DNA from: Acidobacteriota bacterium
GTDB lineage: Bacteria > Acidobacteriota > Thermoanaerobaculia > Multivoradales > Multivoraceae
Reading direction: 5' to 3'
Length of the DNA stretch: 64,000 bases
NCBI GenBank assembly: GCA_003388555.1
Contig: QQVD01000058.1
Span: 1 to 64,000 of the forward strand
Shown: piece by piece, positions 32,535-49,135 of the stretch
Position numbering within the stretch: the stretch's first letter is position 1
Layout of the letters: each line of letters begins with the position of its first letter
Made by a program: the position numbers and the translations under genes
The notes under the pieces: model-generated
What the model was told of the DNA's origin: nothing
What the model saw: only the letters and a program-made list of their open reading frames with translations
Database searches by the model: none

Positions 32535-33458
32535 TCAGTCCGGCGATCGCGGAGGCAGCCGCTTCCCGCCCTCGTCGCGGACGAACCAGTAGAGCCCCAG
32601 GCCGCAGCGCTCGGCGAGCTCGACCGCCAGGGTCGACGCGGCGCCGACCGCGATCAGCGCGTCGACCTCGCTGCACAGCGCCTTGTGCACCAGCTCGAAG
32701 CCGGCGCGGCCGCTGACCACCAGCAGGAGATCGTGCAGCACGTGATCGTCGCTGCGCTCGCCACCTGCGACCCGCCCGCCGATTCGCGGTGTCGCGCCGT
32801 CGAACCCGCCGCGCAGCGCGGCACCGACCACCTTGTCGACCGCGTTGTGGCGGCCGACGTCCTCGCGCAGCAGCAGCAACTCGCCGTCGTAGCCGAACAG
32901 CGCCGCCGCGTGCAGGCCACCGGTCTGCTCGAAGAGCTCCTGGCGCTGCCGCATCACCGCCGGCAGTCGCCGCACCAGCTCCGGGTCGAGCCGGCGGGCC
33001 CTGGCGCTGCGCCGGCTCGCCAGCGGTCGTGGGCGCTGCGCCTCGAGATCCTCGAGCCGCGCCTTGCCGCAGACCCCGCAGCCGCCGACCATGGCGAACT
33101 CCCGTTCCATCCGGCGGCGCGCCCAGCGGTCGAGCGCCGCCTCGTCGAGCTCGATCTCGCAGCGCGCCGAAGCCCCCGCGGAACCCTCGACCGCGACGAT
33201 CTCGGCCGCCTCGACCTCGCTCCATCGACCGATCACCCCTTCGCAGCGCAGCAGTCCTGCGACGAGATCGAGATCGTCGCCCGGCGTTCGCAGGGTGACC
33301 AGCCATGGCCTGCCGTGCACCCGCAGCTCCAGGGGCTCCTCGACCGCCAGCAGGTCGTGCCCGCCCTGCGAGGCTGCGCCGGCCGCACCCAGGGTCTCGG
33401 GGGGATCGAGAGGCAGGGCCGCGAGCCGGCGAGATCCCCGGCGTTCGGCTCCACTCAT
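32535..33458 (-). CDS. fdhD: Formate dehydrogenase accessory sulfurtransferase
   Basis: 307 residues. FdhD transfers sulfur from a desulfurase to the molybdenum cofactor of formate dehydrogenase-type enzymes. Visible are the EEPLEL opening, the redox/sulfur loop CGVCGK at residues ~126-131, FEQTGGLHAAALF, the conserved REDVGRHNAVDKV and SGRAGFELVHKA. The ATG overlaps the stop of the upstream oxidoreductase gene (ATGA), so the two are produced together and FdhD probably serves that enzyme. It converges on the DUF4412-like gene with 27 bp between stops. Confidence 0.97.
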   Translation of the reverse strand: MSGAERRGSRRLAALPLDPPETLGAAGAASQGGHDLLAVEEPLELRVHGRPWLVTLRTPGDDLDLVAGLLRCEGVIGRWSEVEAAEIVAVEGSAGASARCEIELDEAALDRWARRRMEREFAMVGGCGVCGKARLEDLEAQRPRPLASRRSARARRLDPELVRRLPAVMRQRQELFEQTGGLHAAALFGYDGELLLLREDVGRHNAVDKVVGAALRGGFDGATPRIGGRVAGGERSDDHVLHDLLLVVSGRAGFELVHKALCSEVDALIAVGAASTLAVELAERCGLGLYWFVRDEGGKRLPPRSPD

Positions 33459-35674
33459 CGCGCGGCACGCGGAGCGTCGGTGTCGGTCAGGGGCTCGATC
33501 CGCACCGCAGCGCCGTAGTCGGGCTCGCCGGACTGGTGGTCGATCGCCTGACCGAGCAGGGCCATGCCCTCCGGCCAGTGCACCTCGACGTTGCCGGGCC
33601 GCATGCGGCAGCGGTGCACCCGCGCCCGCATCTCACCGTGGGCCGAGCGCAGCCTGACCTCCTGTCCGTGCTCGAGGCCGAGGCGCACCGCGTCGCGGTG
33701 GCTGATCAGCACGTCCCGCCGGCCGGCGCCGTTCAGCGGATCGGTCGGCGAGTGCACGATCGAGTTGAACTGGTGGCCGCGGCGGGTCGACAGCCAGAGC
33801 TCTCCCGGCTGCCGCCGACGCTCGGGGGCGCTGACCGGCACGAAGCGCGCCCTGCCGTCAGGGGTGGCGAAGACGCCGTCGGCGAACAGTGTCGGGCCGC
33901 CCCACTGCACCTGGTCGCCCTGCTCGGCGAGCCGTTCGATGCCCTGGTAGAGGGGGATCGCGGCGGCGATCTCACGACGGATCGCTGCGGTGTCGCCGAA
34001 GGTGACGAGATCGGCACGGTCCGGGTGCACGAGCGCCGCGAGCTCGCACAGCACCTCCCACTCCGGACGCGCGCCGCGCACCCGCGGCCCCGGGACCTCG
34101 GGCGAGAAGACGATGCGGCGCTCGGTGGTCGTCTCGGTGGCGCCGCCCGGCATATCGTAACGGGTCGCCGCCGGCAGCAGCAGGGTGGCGCAGCCCGGCT
34201 GCGGGTCGACCAGCATCGAGCGGTTGAACACCAGGTCCTGGTGCACCCGCAGCCGCGGCCTGGCCAGAGCCTGACGATTGCGCGCCTCGTCGGGCACCGT
34301 GTCGAGGAAGCTGCCACCGACGATCCAGAAGACGTCGATCTCGCCGCGCGCCGCGGCCTCGATCTGGGCCACCGCCGCATGCCCGGGGCCCGCTGGCGGG
34401 GCGAAGCCCCACACCCGGCCCCAGAGCTCCCGCGTCTCTTCGTCGAGCGTCGGTACGCAGCCCACCTCGGCGCCCCCCTGGACCCCCGAGTGCCCCCGGA
34501 TCGGGGTCAGGCCGCGCAGCGGGTGGCCGGGCAGAGCCCGCGCCAGACCGACGTTGCACAGCGCCTGCACGGTGTCGACGCCGTGCTCGTGCTGGGTGAG
34601 GCCCATCGACCAGACGAAGATCGTGTTCGGGTGTCGGACGAGCAGTCGCGCGAACTCCTCGATGCGCTGACGGCTGGCGCCGCTGCCCTGCTCGATCGCC
34701 TCCCAGCCGAGCGCCTCGACGTGCTCGCGGACCTGCGGCCACCCTGCGCAGCGCTCCCGCACGAACGCCTCGTCGACCCCGTCAGGCAGCGCCAGCAGGG
34801 CCTTGAGGACCCCGTTGAGGAAGGCGAGGTCGCCGCCGGTGTCGACCTCGAACCAGTCGTCGACCAGGCGCGTCCCGAACAGGGCGCTGCCGACGTTGGA
34901 CGGCACCCAGTAGCGCTCCAGGCCGGGCTCGCGGTACGGGTTGACCGCCGCGATGCGCAGGCCGCGCTGCTTGCCCTCGACCAGGTACTTGGTGGTCACC
35001 GGTTGGTTGTTCGGGGTGTTCGATCCGAAGAAGACGATCAGGTCGGCTTCGAGCCAGTCGCGGTACGAGCCGGTCGAGGCGCCGTGGCCGAGCGCGCGCT
35101 TCATCGCCACCGTCGACGCGGCGTGACAGAGCCGCGCCGAGTTGTCGATGTGCGGCGTGCCGAGGAAGCGCGCCACCTTCTGCGCCACGTAGTAGGTCTC
35201 GTTGGGAATGCCGCGAGAGGTCAGGTAGAAGGCGAGACGTCGTGGATCGGCGGCCGCCACCGACGCGGCGCAACGCCGCATCGCCTCGTCCCAAGACACC
35301 TCGCGGAAGCGCGCCTCGCCGTGCTCGCGTAGCAGCGGCGACGGGATCCGGCCCAGCGCCCTCAGCTCCGCTCCGTCCATGCGCTCGAGCCGGTCGACCG
35401 GCGGCAGCGCCTCGACGTCCAGCTGGCGCATCGTGTTGAGTCGCAGCAGGTCCAGACGCACCATGCACAGGTGCACCGAGTCGAGGGTCCAGTCCCGCAT
35501 CCCGGTGGTACCGAGTGCGCAGCCGTCGCAGACGCCGCGATCGAGGATCCGCCAGGCGTAGCGCCAGCGCCCGCGGTTCTCCCAAAGCACCCGCAGCATG
35601 CCGCGGAAGTGACGCGGCTTGCGTTCGCCGAGGCCGAAGGGAGCCCAGCCGGCCCGCCGCGAGAGCGCGCTCAT
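33455..35674 (-). CDS. YdeP/FdhF-type molybdopterin oxidoreductase
   Basis: 739 residues. This is a formate-dehydrogenase-alpha-like protein. It has an N-terminal two-cysteine motif (VCDGCALG) instead of a full four-cysteine 4Fe-4S ferredoxin-type site, the RLCHAASTVAMKRALG segment where the metal-ligand residue normally lies, GSNTPNNQPVTTKYL, GHSGVQGGAEVG and a C-terminal molybdopterin-dinucleotide-binding domain (~620-735). Cys is the probable metal ligand in RLCHAA. Proteins of this YdeP branch have no settled substrate. The flanking fdhD and an unknown gene, both overlapping by four bases, are likely functional partners. No electron-transfer subunits are encoded here. Confidence 0.9.
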   Translation of the reverse strand: MSALSRRAGWAPFGLGERKPRHFRGMLRVLWENRGRWRYAWRILDRGVCDGCALGTTGMRDWTLDSVHLCMVRLDLLRLNTMRQLDVEALPPVDRLERMDGAELRALGRIPSPLLREHGEARFREVSWDEAMRRCAASVAAADPRRLAFYLTSRGIPNETYYVAQKVARFLGTPHIDNSARLCHAASTVAMKRALGHGASTGSYRDWLEADLIVFFGSNTPNNQPVTTKYLVEGKQRGLRIAAVNPYREPGLERYWVPSNVGSALFGTRLVDDWFEVDTGGDLAFLNGVLKALLALPDGVDEAFVRERCAGWPQVREHVEALGWEAIEQGSGASRQRIEEFARLLVRHPNTIFVWSMGLTQHEHGVDTVQALCNVGLARALPGHPLRGLTPIRGHSGVQGGAEVGCVPTLDEETRELWGRVWGFAPPAGPGHAAVAQIEAAARGEIDVFWIVGGSFLDTVPDEARNRQALARPRLRVHQDLVFNRSMLVDPQPGCATLLLPAATRYDMPGGATETTTERRIVFSPEVPGPRVRGARPEWEVLCELAALVHPDRADLVTFGDTAAIRREIAAAIPLYQGIERLAEQGDQVQWGGPTLFADGVFATPDGRARFVPVSAPERRRQPGELWLSTRRGHQFNSIVHSPTDPLNGAGRRDVLISHRDAVRLGLEHGQEVRLRSAHGEMRARVHRCRMRPGNVEVHWPEGMALLGQAIDHQSGEPDYGAAVRIEPLTDTDAPRAAR

Positions 35675-36936
35675 CGCCCCTCCCCCTCGGCTCCTGCCTG
35701 CGCCACCGGAGCGCGCCGCCTCAGCGCGTCGATGGCGCCGGGGTCACCCGGCTTCCAGACGCCCCGCTCGAGGCGACGCTCGATCGCCGGCGGCGAGTAG
35801 CGGATCGAGGTGACCAGCTTGGCGGACTCGTTGAAGACGTGGACCCGACCGCGATCGCCGAGCACGATCCAGGTGCCACGCCGCTCGTCGCGCAGCACCC
35901 GCTCGTTCGGAGCCGACTCGAGATCGGGCAGTGCCATGCCGGTCGGCCGGGCCTCCTTGCGGCGGTCCTCGGCGTGCCGCGTGCGGCGCCTGGTGGCGCG
36001 CTCGCGCCGCTGCAGACGCCGCTCCAGCCCCTCCAGCACCCCCTGCAGACGAGCCGCCGCGGGCTCCGGGAGGCCCTGCGCGGCCGCACCGTCGGCGTGG
36101 CGTGCCGCCGCTCGTTCGATCTCGGCCAGGGCGCGACGCGCCCAGGCGAAAGCCTCGGACCAGGGTGGATGACCACCGAAGGCGGCCTCGAGGTCGTCAC
36201 CGTCCTCGGCGATGCCGAGCGGCAGCAGCTGCACGCGCCGCGGGCGACCGGAACCGCCGGTCGAGACACACAGGAAGCTCACCGCGCAGCGCTCGGTGGC
36301 GTCGCGCCGGTACCATCCCGCCGCCACCTGACCGTGCAGCTCGAAGTCGGCGCCGTCGCGGTAGGCGGGGAGCAGGTCGCGCTGCAGGTCGTCGCCGGAC
36401 TCGAGCAGGGTCACCGGCGCGCCGCCGGAACGGTACAGGTCTTCGATCGCCGGGTGCCCGAGATCGAGCAACCGCTGCCCGTAGTCGACGAAGCGGGCCG
36501 CGCCGGTCGGGCCGTAGCCGGCGAAGACCTGTCGCGGCGCGGGCGACAGCTCGCAGCTGCACGGGTCGCGGTGGCGGGCGCACGGAACCCGACCAGCCCG
36601 GAACAGCCTCTGCTCGCGGCGGAAGGCGTCCGCCGCGGCGGCGATCTGCTGCTCGAGATCCGCCGCCGCGACCGAGTGGTCGCCAGCGAGATCGAGGTCG
36701 AGGGTCAGGCGCAGGCGGCGCGGAGTGCGCGGCGAGCTGCTCGCCTCCTCGAGACGCCTGACCGCCGCCTCGGCAAGCGAACGCACGGCCTGCTGCAAGG
36801 CTTCCGGCGGCTCGGTCGCGGAGGCGCCGGGCGGCCTCCTGCGCCGCCGCGAGCCGGGGCCCGACCTGCGCCGCCGCGAGTGCCCGCGCCTGCCGCCGGT
36901 CTCCTTCCTGCCCCCGGTGTCGGCACCGTCGGCCAC
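35671..36936 (-). CDS. Conserved protein of unknown function, first gene of the fdhD unit
   Basis: 421 residues if the GTG at 36936 is used; AAGGAGG lies nine bases upstream. I do not recognise the family. A basic N-terminus (GHSRRRRSGPGSRRRRRPPG) is followed by a helical region, a Cys-containing stretch with CARHRDPCSCEL (~181-192), a central alpha/beta part (EDLYRSGGAPVTLLESGDDLQ, VSFLCVSTGGSG), an arginine-rich helix and a C-terminal segment (RVLRDERRGTWIVLGDRGRVHVFNESAKLVTSIRYSP). The gene overlaps the molybdopterin oxidoreductase start by four bases. It may be an assembly or partner protein of that enzyme. Annotation by context only. Confidence 0.7.
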   Translation of the reverse strand: MADGADTGGRKETGGRRGHSRRRRSGPGSRRRRRPPGASATEPPEALQQAVRSLAEAAVRRLEEASSSPRTPRRLRLTLDLDLAGDHSVAAADLEQQIAAAADAFRREQRLFRAGRVPCARHRDPCSCELSPAPRQVFAGYGPTGAARFVDYGQRLLDLGHPAIEDLYRSGGAPVTLLESGDDLQRDLLPAYRDGADFELHGQVAAGWYRRDATERCAVSFLCVSTGGSGRPRRVQLLPLGIAEDGDDLEAAFGGHPPWSEAFAWARRALAEIERAAARHADGAAAQGLPEPAAARLQGVLEGLERRLQRRERATRRRTRHAEDRRKEARPTGMALPDLESAPNERVLRDERRGTWIVLGDRGRVHVFNESAKLVTSIRYSPPAIERRLERGVWKPGDPGAIDALRRRAPVAQAGAEGEGR

Positions 36937-37247
36937 TCCTCCGGCCCTCCTTCCGCTGGACTCGAGCTGCGGGGCCCGGCGCGAGGACCCCAGCGGAGAT
37001 TGTAGTCTCCCGACCGGCTCCGCTATCGTCACGCTACGACCGCCGGCGGCCCTCCGTCCGCCGCCCGGGCGATCGCTCCACGGCACCGGGAAGAGAACGG
37101 GCCCCGCGACCCATCCCGAATCCGCGGCCCCGGCTCGATCACTGGTTCGACCCCGATCCAAGACCCGACACTGCGTCGGCCGCGCCCTCGCGCCCGACGC
37201 CGCGCCGCGCCGCACGGCGCCGCGGGTCTGCAAACACAGCGAGAATC
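36937..37247. other. Divergent intergenic region without genes
   Basis: 311 bp between the divergent starts of the unknown/fdhD unit and glutamate dehydrogenase. I see no convincing open frame, tRNA or terminator. On the minus strand a TACAAT hexamer (37004 down to 36999) could be the -10 box of the fdhD unit, but no matching -35 is clear. The plus strand has no strong promoter I can point to. Confidence 0.4.
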
Positions 37248-38657
<1,410 letters not shown>

Positions 38658-38748
38658 CCCACGGCCCGGACGGCGCATCGCCTCTCGACGACCGGCGAAT
38701 CGCCGTCGTCCGCCGCCCGGGCACGCCGACGACACCGCCTTCGAGACC

Positions 38749-39681
38749 ATGCTGCTGCCGCTGCTCCTGATCGCCCTCAGCATCGCCGTGCTCTACGCCG
38801 GCGGCGAGGTGCTGGTGCGCTACGCGACGGCTTTGGCCAGGGCGCTGCGCATCAACCCGCTGATCGTCGGCCTGACGGTGATCGCCTTCGGCACCTCGGC
38901 GCCCGAGCTCGCCGCCGCCCTTTCCGCGGCAGCCGCGGGGAGCCCGGCCCTGGCGGCCGGCAACGTGATCGGCTCGAACATCGCCAACGTCGGCCTGATC
39001 CTCGGCCTCGCGGTGCTGGTCAATCCGATCCGGGCCGAGCTCTCCTTCCTGCGCCGCGAGATGCCGTTCATGATCTTCTCGGCGGTGCTGGTGGTGGGCT
39101 GCGTCGCCACCGGCGCCTTCACCCGCTGGCAGGCCGCCCTGCTGCTGATCCTGATGGTCCTCTTCCTGCGCTCGATGCTGGCGCAGGGCGCCGTGCCGCA
39201 CGAGGAGGACGGAGTGCCCGACACCACGTGGATCGTCGGGCTGGTCGGCTCTTCGATCGGCATCGTGCTGCTGGTCGTCGGCGCCGACCTGATGGTCGAC
39301 AACGCGGTGATCCTGGCGCGGCGCTACGGCGTCAGCGAGCGGGTCATCGGGCTGACCCTGGTGGCCTTCGGCACCAGCGTGCCCGAGCTCGCCAGCGCCC
39401 TGGTCGCGGCCCTGCGTCAGCAGACCGGCCTGCTCATCGGCAACATCGTCGGCTCGAACATCTTCAACACACTGCTGATCCTGCCCGCGGCTCTGCTGGT
39501 CCATCCCTTCCCGGTGCGCTTCGCGGAGTTCGGCATCGACGCGCTGGTCGCCCTCGGCTTCGCCGTGCTGCTGCTGCTGCTCTTCCTGATCTTCGGCAGG
39601 CACACCGTGCACCGCTGGGAGGGCGCCGTCCTGCTGACCTGCTACGCCGCCTACGTGGGTCATCTGGCAGTCTCGCAGTGA
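38749..39681 (+). CDS. Calcium/sodium antiporter, YrbG family
   Basis: 310 residues with ten hydrophobic segments. The two inverted alpha repeats of the CaCA superfamily are evident: FGTSAPELAAAL with GSNIANVGL in the first half and FGTSVPELASAL with GSNIFNTLL in the second. The acidic residues in the PEL motifs bind the cation. It sits in the cytoplasmic membrane and exchanges Ca2+ or Na+ across it; the family does not fix the direction. Short cytoplasmic loop between halves (LAQGAVPHEEDGVPD). Confidence 0.95.
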   Translation: MLLPLLLIALSIAVLYAGGEVLVRYATALARALRINPLIVGLTVIAFGTSAPELAAALSAAAAGSPALAAGNVIGSNIANVGLILGLAVLVNPIRAELSFLRREMPFMIFSAVLVVGCVATGAFTRWQAALLLILMVLFLRSMLAQGAVPHEEDGVPDTTWIVGLVGSSIGIVLLVVGADLMVDNAVILARRYGVSERVIGLTLVAFGTSVPELASALVAALRQQTGLLIGNIVGSNIFNTLLILPAALLVHPFPVRFAEFGIDALVALGFAVLLLLLFLIFGRHTVHRWEGAVLLTCYAAYVGHLAVSQ

Positions 39682-39769
39682 CCGGACGCCCTCGCCTCCC
39701 GTCGGCTACCGTTGACCGCCGGCCCTTCTCATCGACCCTGCCGCTTCTCCGAGGAGCCCGCACCCGACC

Positions 39770-42775
<3,006 letters not shown>

Positions 42776-42781
42776 GCCCCT

Positions 42782-42801
42782 ACCGACCGGTCGGTTACAC
42801 T
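42782..42801 (+). promoter_or_regulatory. 14-bp palindrome abutting a -10-like box before the hydrolase gene
   Basis: accgaccggtcggt (42782-42795) is a perfect 14-bp palindrome filling the 32-bp gap after gcvP. TACACT (42796-42801) follows at once and ends six bases before the GTG start of the hydrolase. The palindrome resembles short operators of TetR-family repressors. The spacing would give a leaderless or nearly leaderless transcript. No good -35 box is visible. Confidence 0.35.
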
Positions 42802-44478
42802 GCGGCTGTGTCCGTCGATCCCGATCACCGGGCGCCGACCTTCCCGGGCGCCCGCACCCCCGACAGGCAGTGGCGCCTCGAAGCACAGCCCGGTCTCGCC
42901 GAGCTGCGACTGGCGCTGCACCAGTGGGGCCGAGACGACGCGCCGCCGCTGATCCTGGCCCACGGCGGCTCCGACTTCGCCCGCACCTTCGACGGACTGG
43001 CGCCGCGCCTAGCCGACGCAGGGTGGCGGGTGGTGAGCTGGGATCACCGCGGACACGGTGACTCGGATCGCGCCGCGCTCTACTCCTGGCGCGCCGACCT
43101 GCGCGACGCGCTGCGGGTGGTCGATCACGTCGCCGCGGGCACTCCGGTGGCGCACCCTGGACTTCGTCCGGGTGCGGTGGCGATCGTCGGTCACTCCAAG
43201 GGCGGCGGCCTCTTCTCCCATCTGGCGGCCGCCTACCCCGAGCGCTTCACCGCCTACGTGAACATCGACGGCATCCCCCGCCGCATGGCGAGTCGCCGTG
43301 GATCGCGCGAGAAACCGCCGCTCGACGAGCGTATCCGTCGTCGCGACGCCCTCTTCGCGGCGTGGCTGGACCACCGGCGCGCCGCAGCCGACAAGGACCG
43401 CCGCCCCGGCACCCTCGACGAGTTGGCCGAGCGCCGGGCGCGGATGAACCCGCGCCTGTCGATGGACTGGCTGCGCTACCTGGTCGGCGTCGGCGGCACC
43501 CGCTCGGAGGATGGCTGGAGGTGGAACCTCGACCCGGTGATCCGCATGGGTGGCATCGGCCCCTGGCGTCCCGACTGGGGCCTCGTCGGCCTCGATCGCA
43601 TCGAGGTGCCGATGCTCGCCATCCTCGGCCGCCAGCGCGAGCCGATGGGCTGGGGCAACGATCCCGACGAGGCGCGCGCCGACCTGCCGCCCGACGCCGA
43701 GCTCGAGATCTACGAGGACAGCGGTCACTTCGTGCACATCGAGCACCCCGATCGGGTGGCGAAGAGCATTCTCGAGTTCCTCGACCGGGCACGGCCGAGA
43801 GCGCAGTTCAGCGCCCGTCTCGACCCTCGCCGCGCGGCGACCGGCGACGCGTCGACCGGCCGAGAGCCGGTGCAGGCGCCAGGCCCCACCAGACACCTGC
43901 GGCACGCCCGCCTCACCCTTGCCCTGCACCGGCTGCGCGGCGCCGGGCCCGCGGGCGGGCAGCCGCCGCTCCTGCTCCTCCCCGGCCTCGGCGAGACGGT
44001 GGCGGCGCTCGTCGCGCCGACCGGCCCCTGGAGTCGCGAGACGCTGCGCCAGCTACCGTGGGACGGCGAGCTCTGGGCGCTCGACTGGAGCGGACACGGC
44101 GCCTCGCAGCGCGCCGCCGGCGGCGGCTACTCCACGGAGACCCTGGTCGGCGACGTCGATGCGGCGCTGGCCGAGCTCGGCCCGTCGATCCTGCTCGGCC
44201 GCGGGCTGGGCGCGTACGTCGCCCTGCTGACCGCCGGCGCCCGCCCCCGCGAGGTGCTCGGCGCCGTGCTCGCCGACGGCCCCGGGCTCGACAGCGGCTC
44301 GCCCGATCCCCTTGCTCTCGCCACGCAGGGCGCGGTCGCAGGCGAGCTCGAGCACGCACCGACCCTCGCGGAGGCGAAGGCCGCCGCGGTCGATCCCATG
44401 GCGCGGCTCGAGCTGTGCCGCGAGGTGCGCCCGCCCGGCTACGTGCAGCTCTTCGTACGCCAGGCGCTGGCGCTCGGC

Positions 44479-47385
<2,907 letters not shown>

Positions 47386-47480
47386 GAAAACCGAGGGCGG
47401 AACCCGCCAACGGCATCCACCTGCCGCGTCCTGCGTCGCCCCTCCGGCACGCTAGCAGCGCCGCCGGCGTGGCGGGTTTT

Positions 47481-47520
47481 CCGCTCGCTCCCGTTAGGGG
47501 GGAGAACGGGTCGCGAGCGG
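47481..47520. repeat. Long inverted repeat upstream of the DGFESGD protein gene
   Basis: Arms ccgctcgc (47481-47488) and cccgtt (47490-47495) pair with aacggg (47505-47510) and gcgagcgg (47513-47520). This gives 14 base pairs with one small internal bulge and a nine-base purine loop. It ends 31 bp before the start of the secreted-protein gene, between divergent genes. It could be an operator or a 5'-UTR hairpin in either direction. Confidence 0.6.
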
Positions 47521-47551
47521 CCCGCCGAACCACCCGACTGGAGGAGCACCG

Positions 47552-48544
47552 ATGAAGGCCAGACGAGACCTCGCGATCGGCGCCGGCCTCGCCGCTACCT
47601 GGGCGCTGACGGCGCTGGTCGCCGCACCGGCATCGGCCCAGCACGACTGCATCCCCTACACCCCGACAGAAGCCGGTACCACGATCAACTCCAACTGGGC
47701 CGTCCCCGGCGAGCAGGACGACTATCAGATCGTCATCCCGGACGATCCCGGCGGCGGCTACGTCATCGCCTCGGTCAGCACCTCGGCACCGTCGGAGCCG
47801 ATGATGCGCATCATCCCACCCTCCGGGCAGGGGGTCGTGACCGACATCGCGACCACAACCAACGGCCCGTCCCCGCACACGCTGACGGTCGCCTTCGAGG
47901 TCGACGCCGACACCACCTTCGACGTCGAGATCATCGAGGACACGGTGGCCCCGATCGACCAGCACCCGGTCGCCTACACCTGGACCTGGACCTTCGTCTC
48001 GCAGGTCGACTGCTACGAGCCCAACGACGGCAGCCCCAGCTCCTGGCCGGACCCGAGCTTCGATGCGCGCGAGATCCCGCTCGACCAGGAGCTGACCGCC
48101 TACGCCATCGCCGGTCACCAGGCCTCGTCGATCCCCAACGACGCCGACCACAGCTGGGACTGGTACGAGCTCACCCTCGGCGCCCCGACCGATCTGTGGC
48201 TGGCCACCACCAAGATCCCGGACGACCAGCGCCTGCGCATGCGCCTCTATCCGAGCGACGGACCGCCGGCGATCGCCAGCGGCACCAGCTCGGTCGCCGG
48301 CGACGAGATCTCCTTCGGCCCGGTCACCGTGCCGGCGGGAACCTGGTACCTCGAGATCCACCCGATCGACAACGGTGAGGAGGATGCCCGGCTCAGCGAG
48401 GGCGAGTCGCTGCCCGATCACTTCATCACGCCTTACCGCTGGGTGGTCTCCACCGCACCGATCGCCGACTGTGGCTTCATGGCGATCTTCTGCGACGGCT
48501 TCGAGAGCGGCGACACGACGCTGTGGTCGACCTCCGTGCCCTGA
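47552..48544 (+). CDS. Secreted protein with DGFESGD C-terminal signature
   Basis: 330 residues from an ATG with GGAGG upstream. The signal peptide ends at ALVAAPASAQ. The mature protein has two beta-rich segments resembling bacterial pre-peptidase C-terminal domains (PGEQDDYQIVIPDD, NDADHSWDWYELTLG, PAGTWYLEIHP). Cysteine-rich ends occur (CIPYTP, DCGFMAIFCDGFESGD). The last ~15 residues, FCDGFESGDTTLWSTSVP, share the signature FxDGFESGDxxxW with the remnant at 6346-6771. This short terminal tag recurs in secreted proteins of Acidobacteriota and some Gammaproteobacteria; its function is unknown. The ECF sigma gene converges on it with 6 bp between stops. Confidence 0.85.
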   Translation: MKARRDLAIGAGLAATWALTALVAAPASAQHDCIPYTPTEAGTTINSNWAVPGEQDDYQIVIPDDPGGGYVIASVSTSAPSEPMMRIIPPSGQGVVTDIATTTNGPSPHTLTVAFEVDADTTFDVEIIEDTVAPIDQHPVAYTWTWTFVSQVDCYEPNDGSPSSWPDPSFDAREIPLDQELTAYAIAGHQASSIPNDADHSWDWYELTLGAPTDLWLATTKIPDDQRLRMRLYPSDGPPAIASGTSSVAGDEISFGPVTVPAGTWYLEIHPIDNGEEDARLSEGESLPDHFITPYRWVVSTAPIADCGFMAIFCDGFESGDTTLWSTSVP

Positions 48545-48550
48545 AGACGT

Positions 48551-49114
48551 TCAACCCGACCCGTCGTCGAGACTCTCGCGCAACCAGGCGCGGGCCATCC
48601 GCCAGTCGCGCTGCAGGGTGCGCAACGAGACGCCGAGCGCGTCTGCCGCCTCCTGCTCGCCGAGGCCGAGGAAGAAGCGGCACTCGAAGACCCGCGCCAG
48701 CCGCGGGTCGACGCGCGCCAGCTGCTCCAGCGCCGCGTCGATCGCCAGCAGCAGCTCGGCCTGGGCGTCGACCCCGACCTCGACCCGGCCGAGCGAGATC
48801 GGGGCGCTCTCCCCGCCACGCTTCTGCGAAGTCCGGCGGCGCACGTGGTCGACCAGGATCTGGCGCATCGCAGTCGCCGCGATGGCAAAGAAGTGCCCCC
48901 GATCGCGCGCCGCGACGCGCGACGAATCGACCAGCTTGACGTAGGCCTCGTTGACCAGCGCCGTGGTGTCCAGGGTGTTGCCCGGGCGCAGGCGGGCGAG
49001 CTGCTGCCGGGCGATCCGGCGCAGGTCCTCGTAGACCACCGGCACCAGCCTCGGCAGCGCTTCCGGATCGCCCTCGCCGTGGGCGATCAGCAGCTCGGTC
49101 AGGTCGTCGGCCAC
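48551..49114 (-). CDS. ECF-type RNA polymerase sigma factor
   Basis: 187 residues from a GTG. Region 2 lies at ~20-95 (EDLRRIARQQLARLRPGNTLDTTALVNEAYVKLVD, HFFAIAATAMRQILVDHVRRR) and region 4 at ~125-180 (FECRFFLGLGEQEAADALGVSLRTLQRDWRMARAWL). This is the large ECF group common in Acidobacteriota and Planctomycetota, often paired with Ser/Thr kinases rather than classical anti-sigma factors. The TPR kinase at 44479-47385 lies 1.2 kb away and is a possible partner. No anti-sigma gene is adjacent. The gene starts 21 bp after the DPP-IV stop. Confidence 0.92.
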   Translation of the reverse strand: MADDLTELLIAHGEGDPEALPRLVPVVYEDLRRIARQQLARLRPGNTLDTTALVNEAYVKLVDSSRVAARDRGHFFAIAATAMRQILVDHVRRRTSQKRGGESAPISLGRVEVGVDAQAELLLAIDAALEQLARVDPRLARVFECRFFLGLGEQEAADALGVSLRTLQRDWRMARAWLRESLDDGSG

Positions 49115-49135
49115 TGGTGATCGCCGCGGTTCAGC

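Noticed and set aside
37144-37158. T-arm-like ggttcgacccc suggesting a tRNA
   Set aside because: Flanking bases do not pair as a T stem and no acceptor or anticodon arm is found around it.
47461-47480. Terminator-like ccgcc/ggcgg hairpin followed by gtttt
   Set aside because: Only a 5-bp stem, and no plus-strand gene ends nearby; probably chance.
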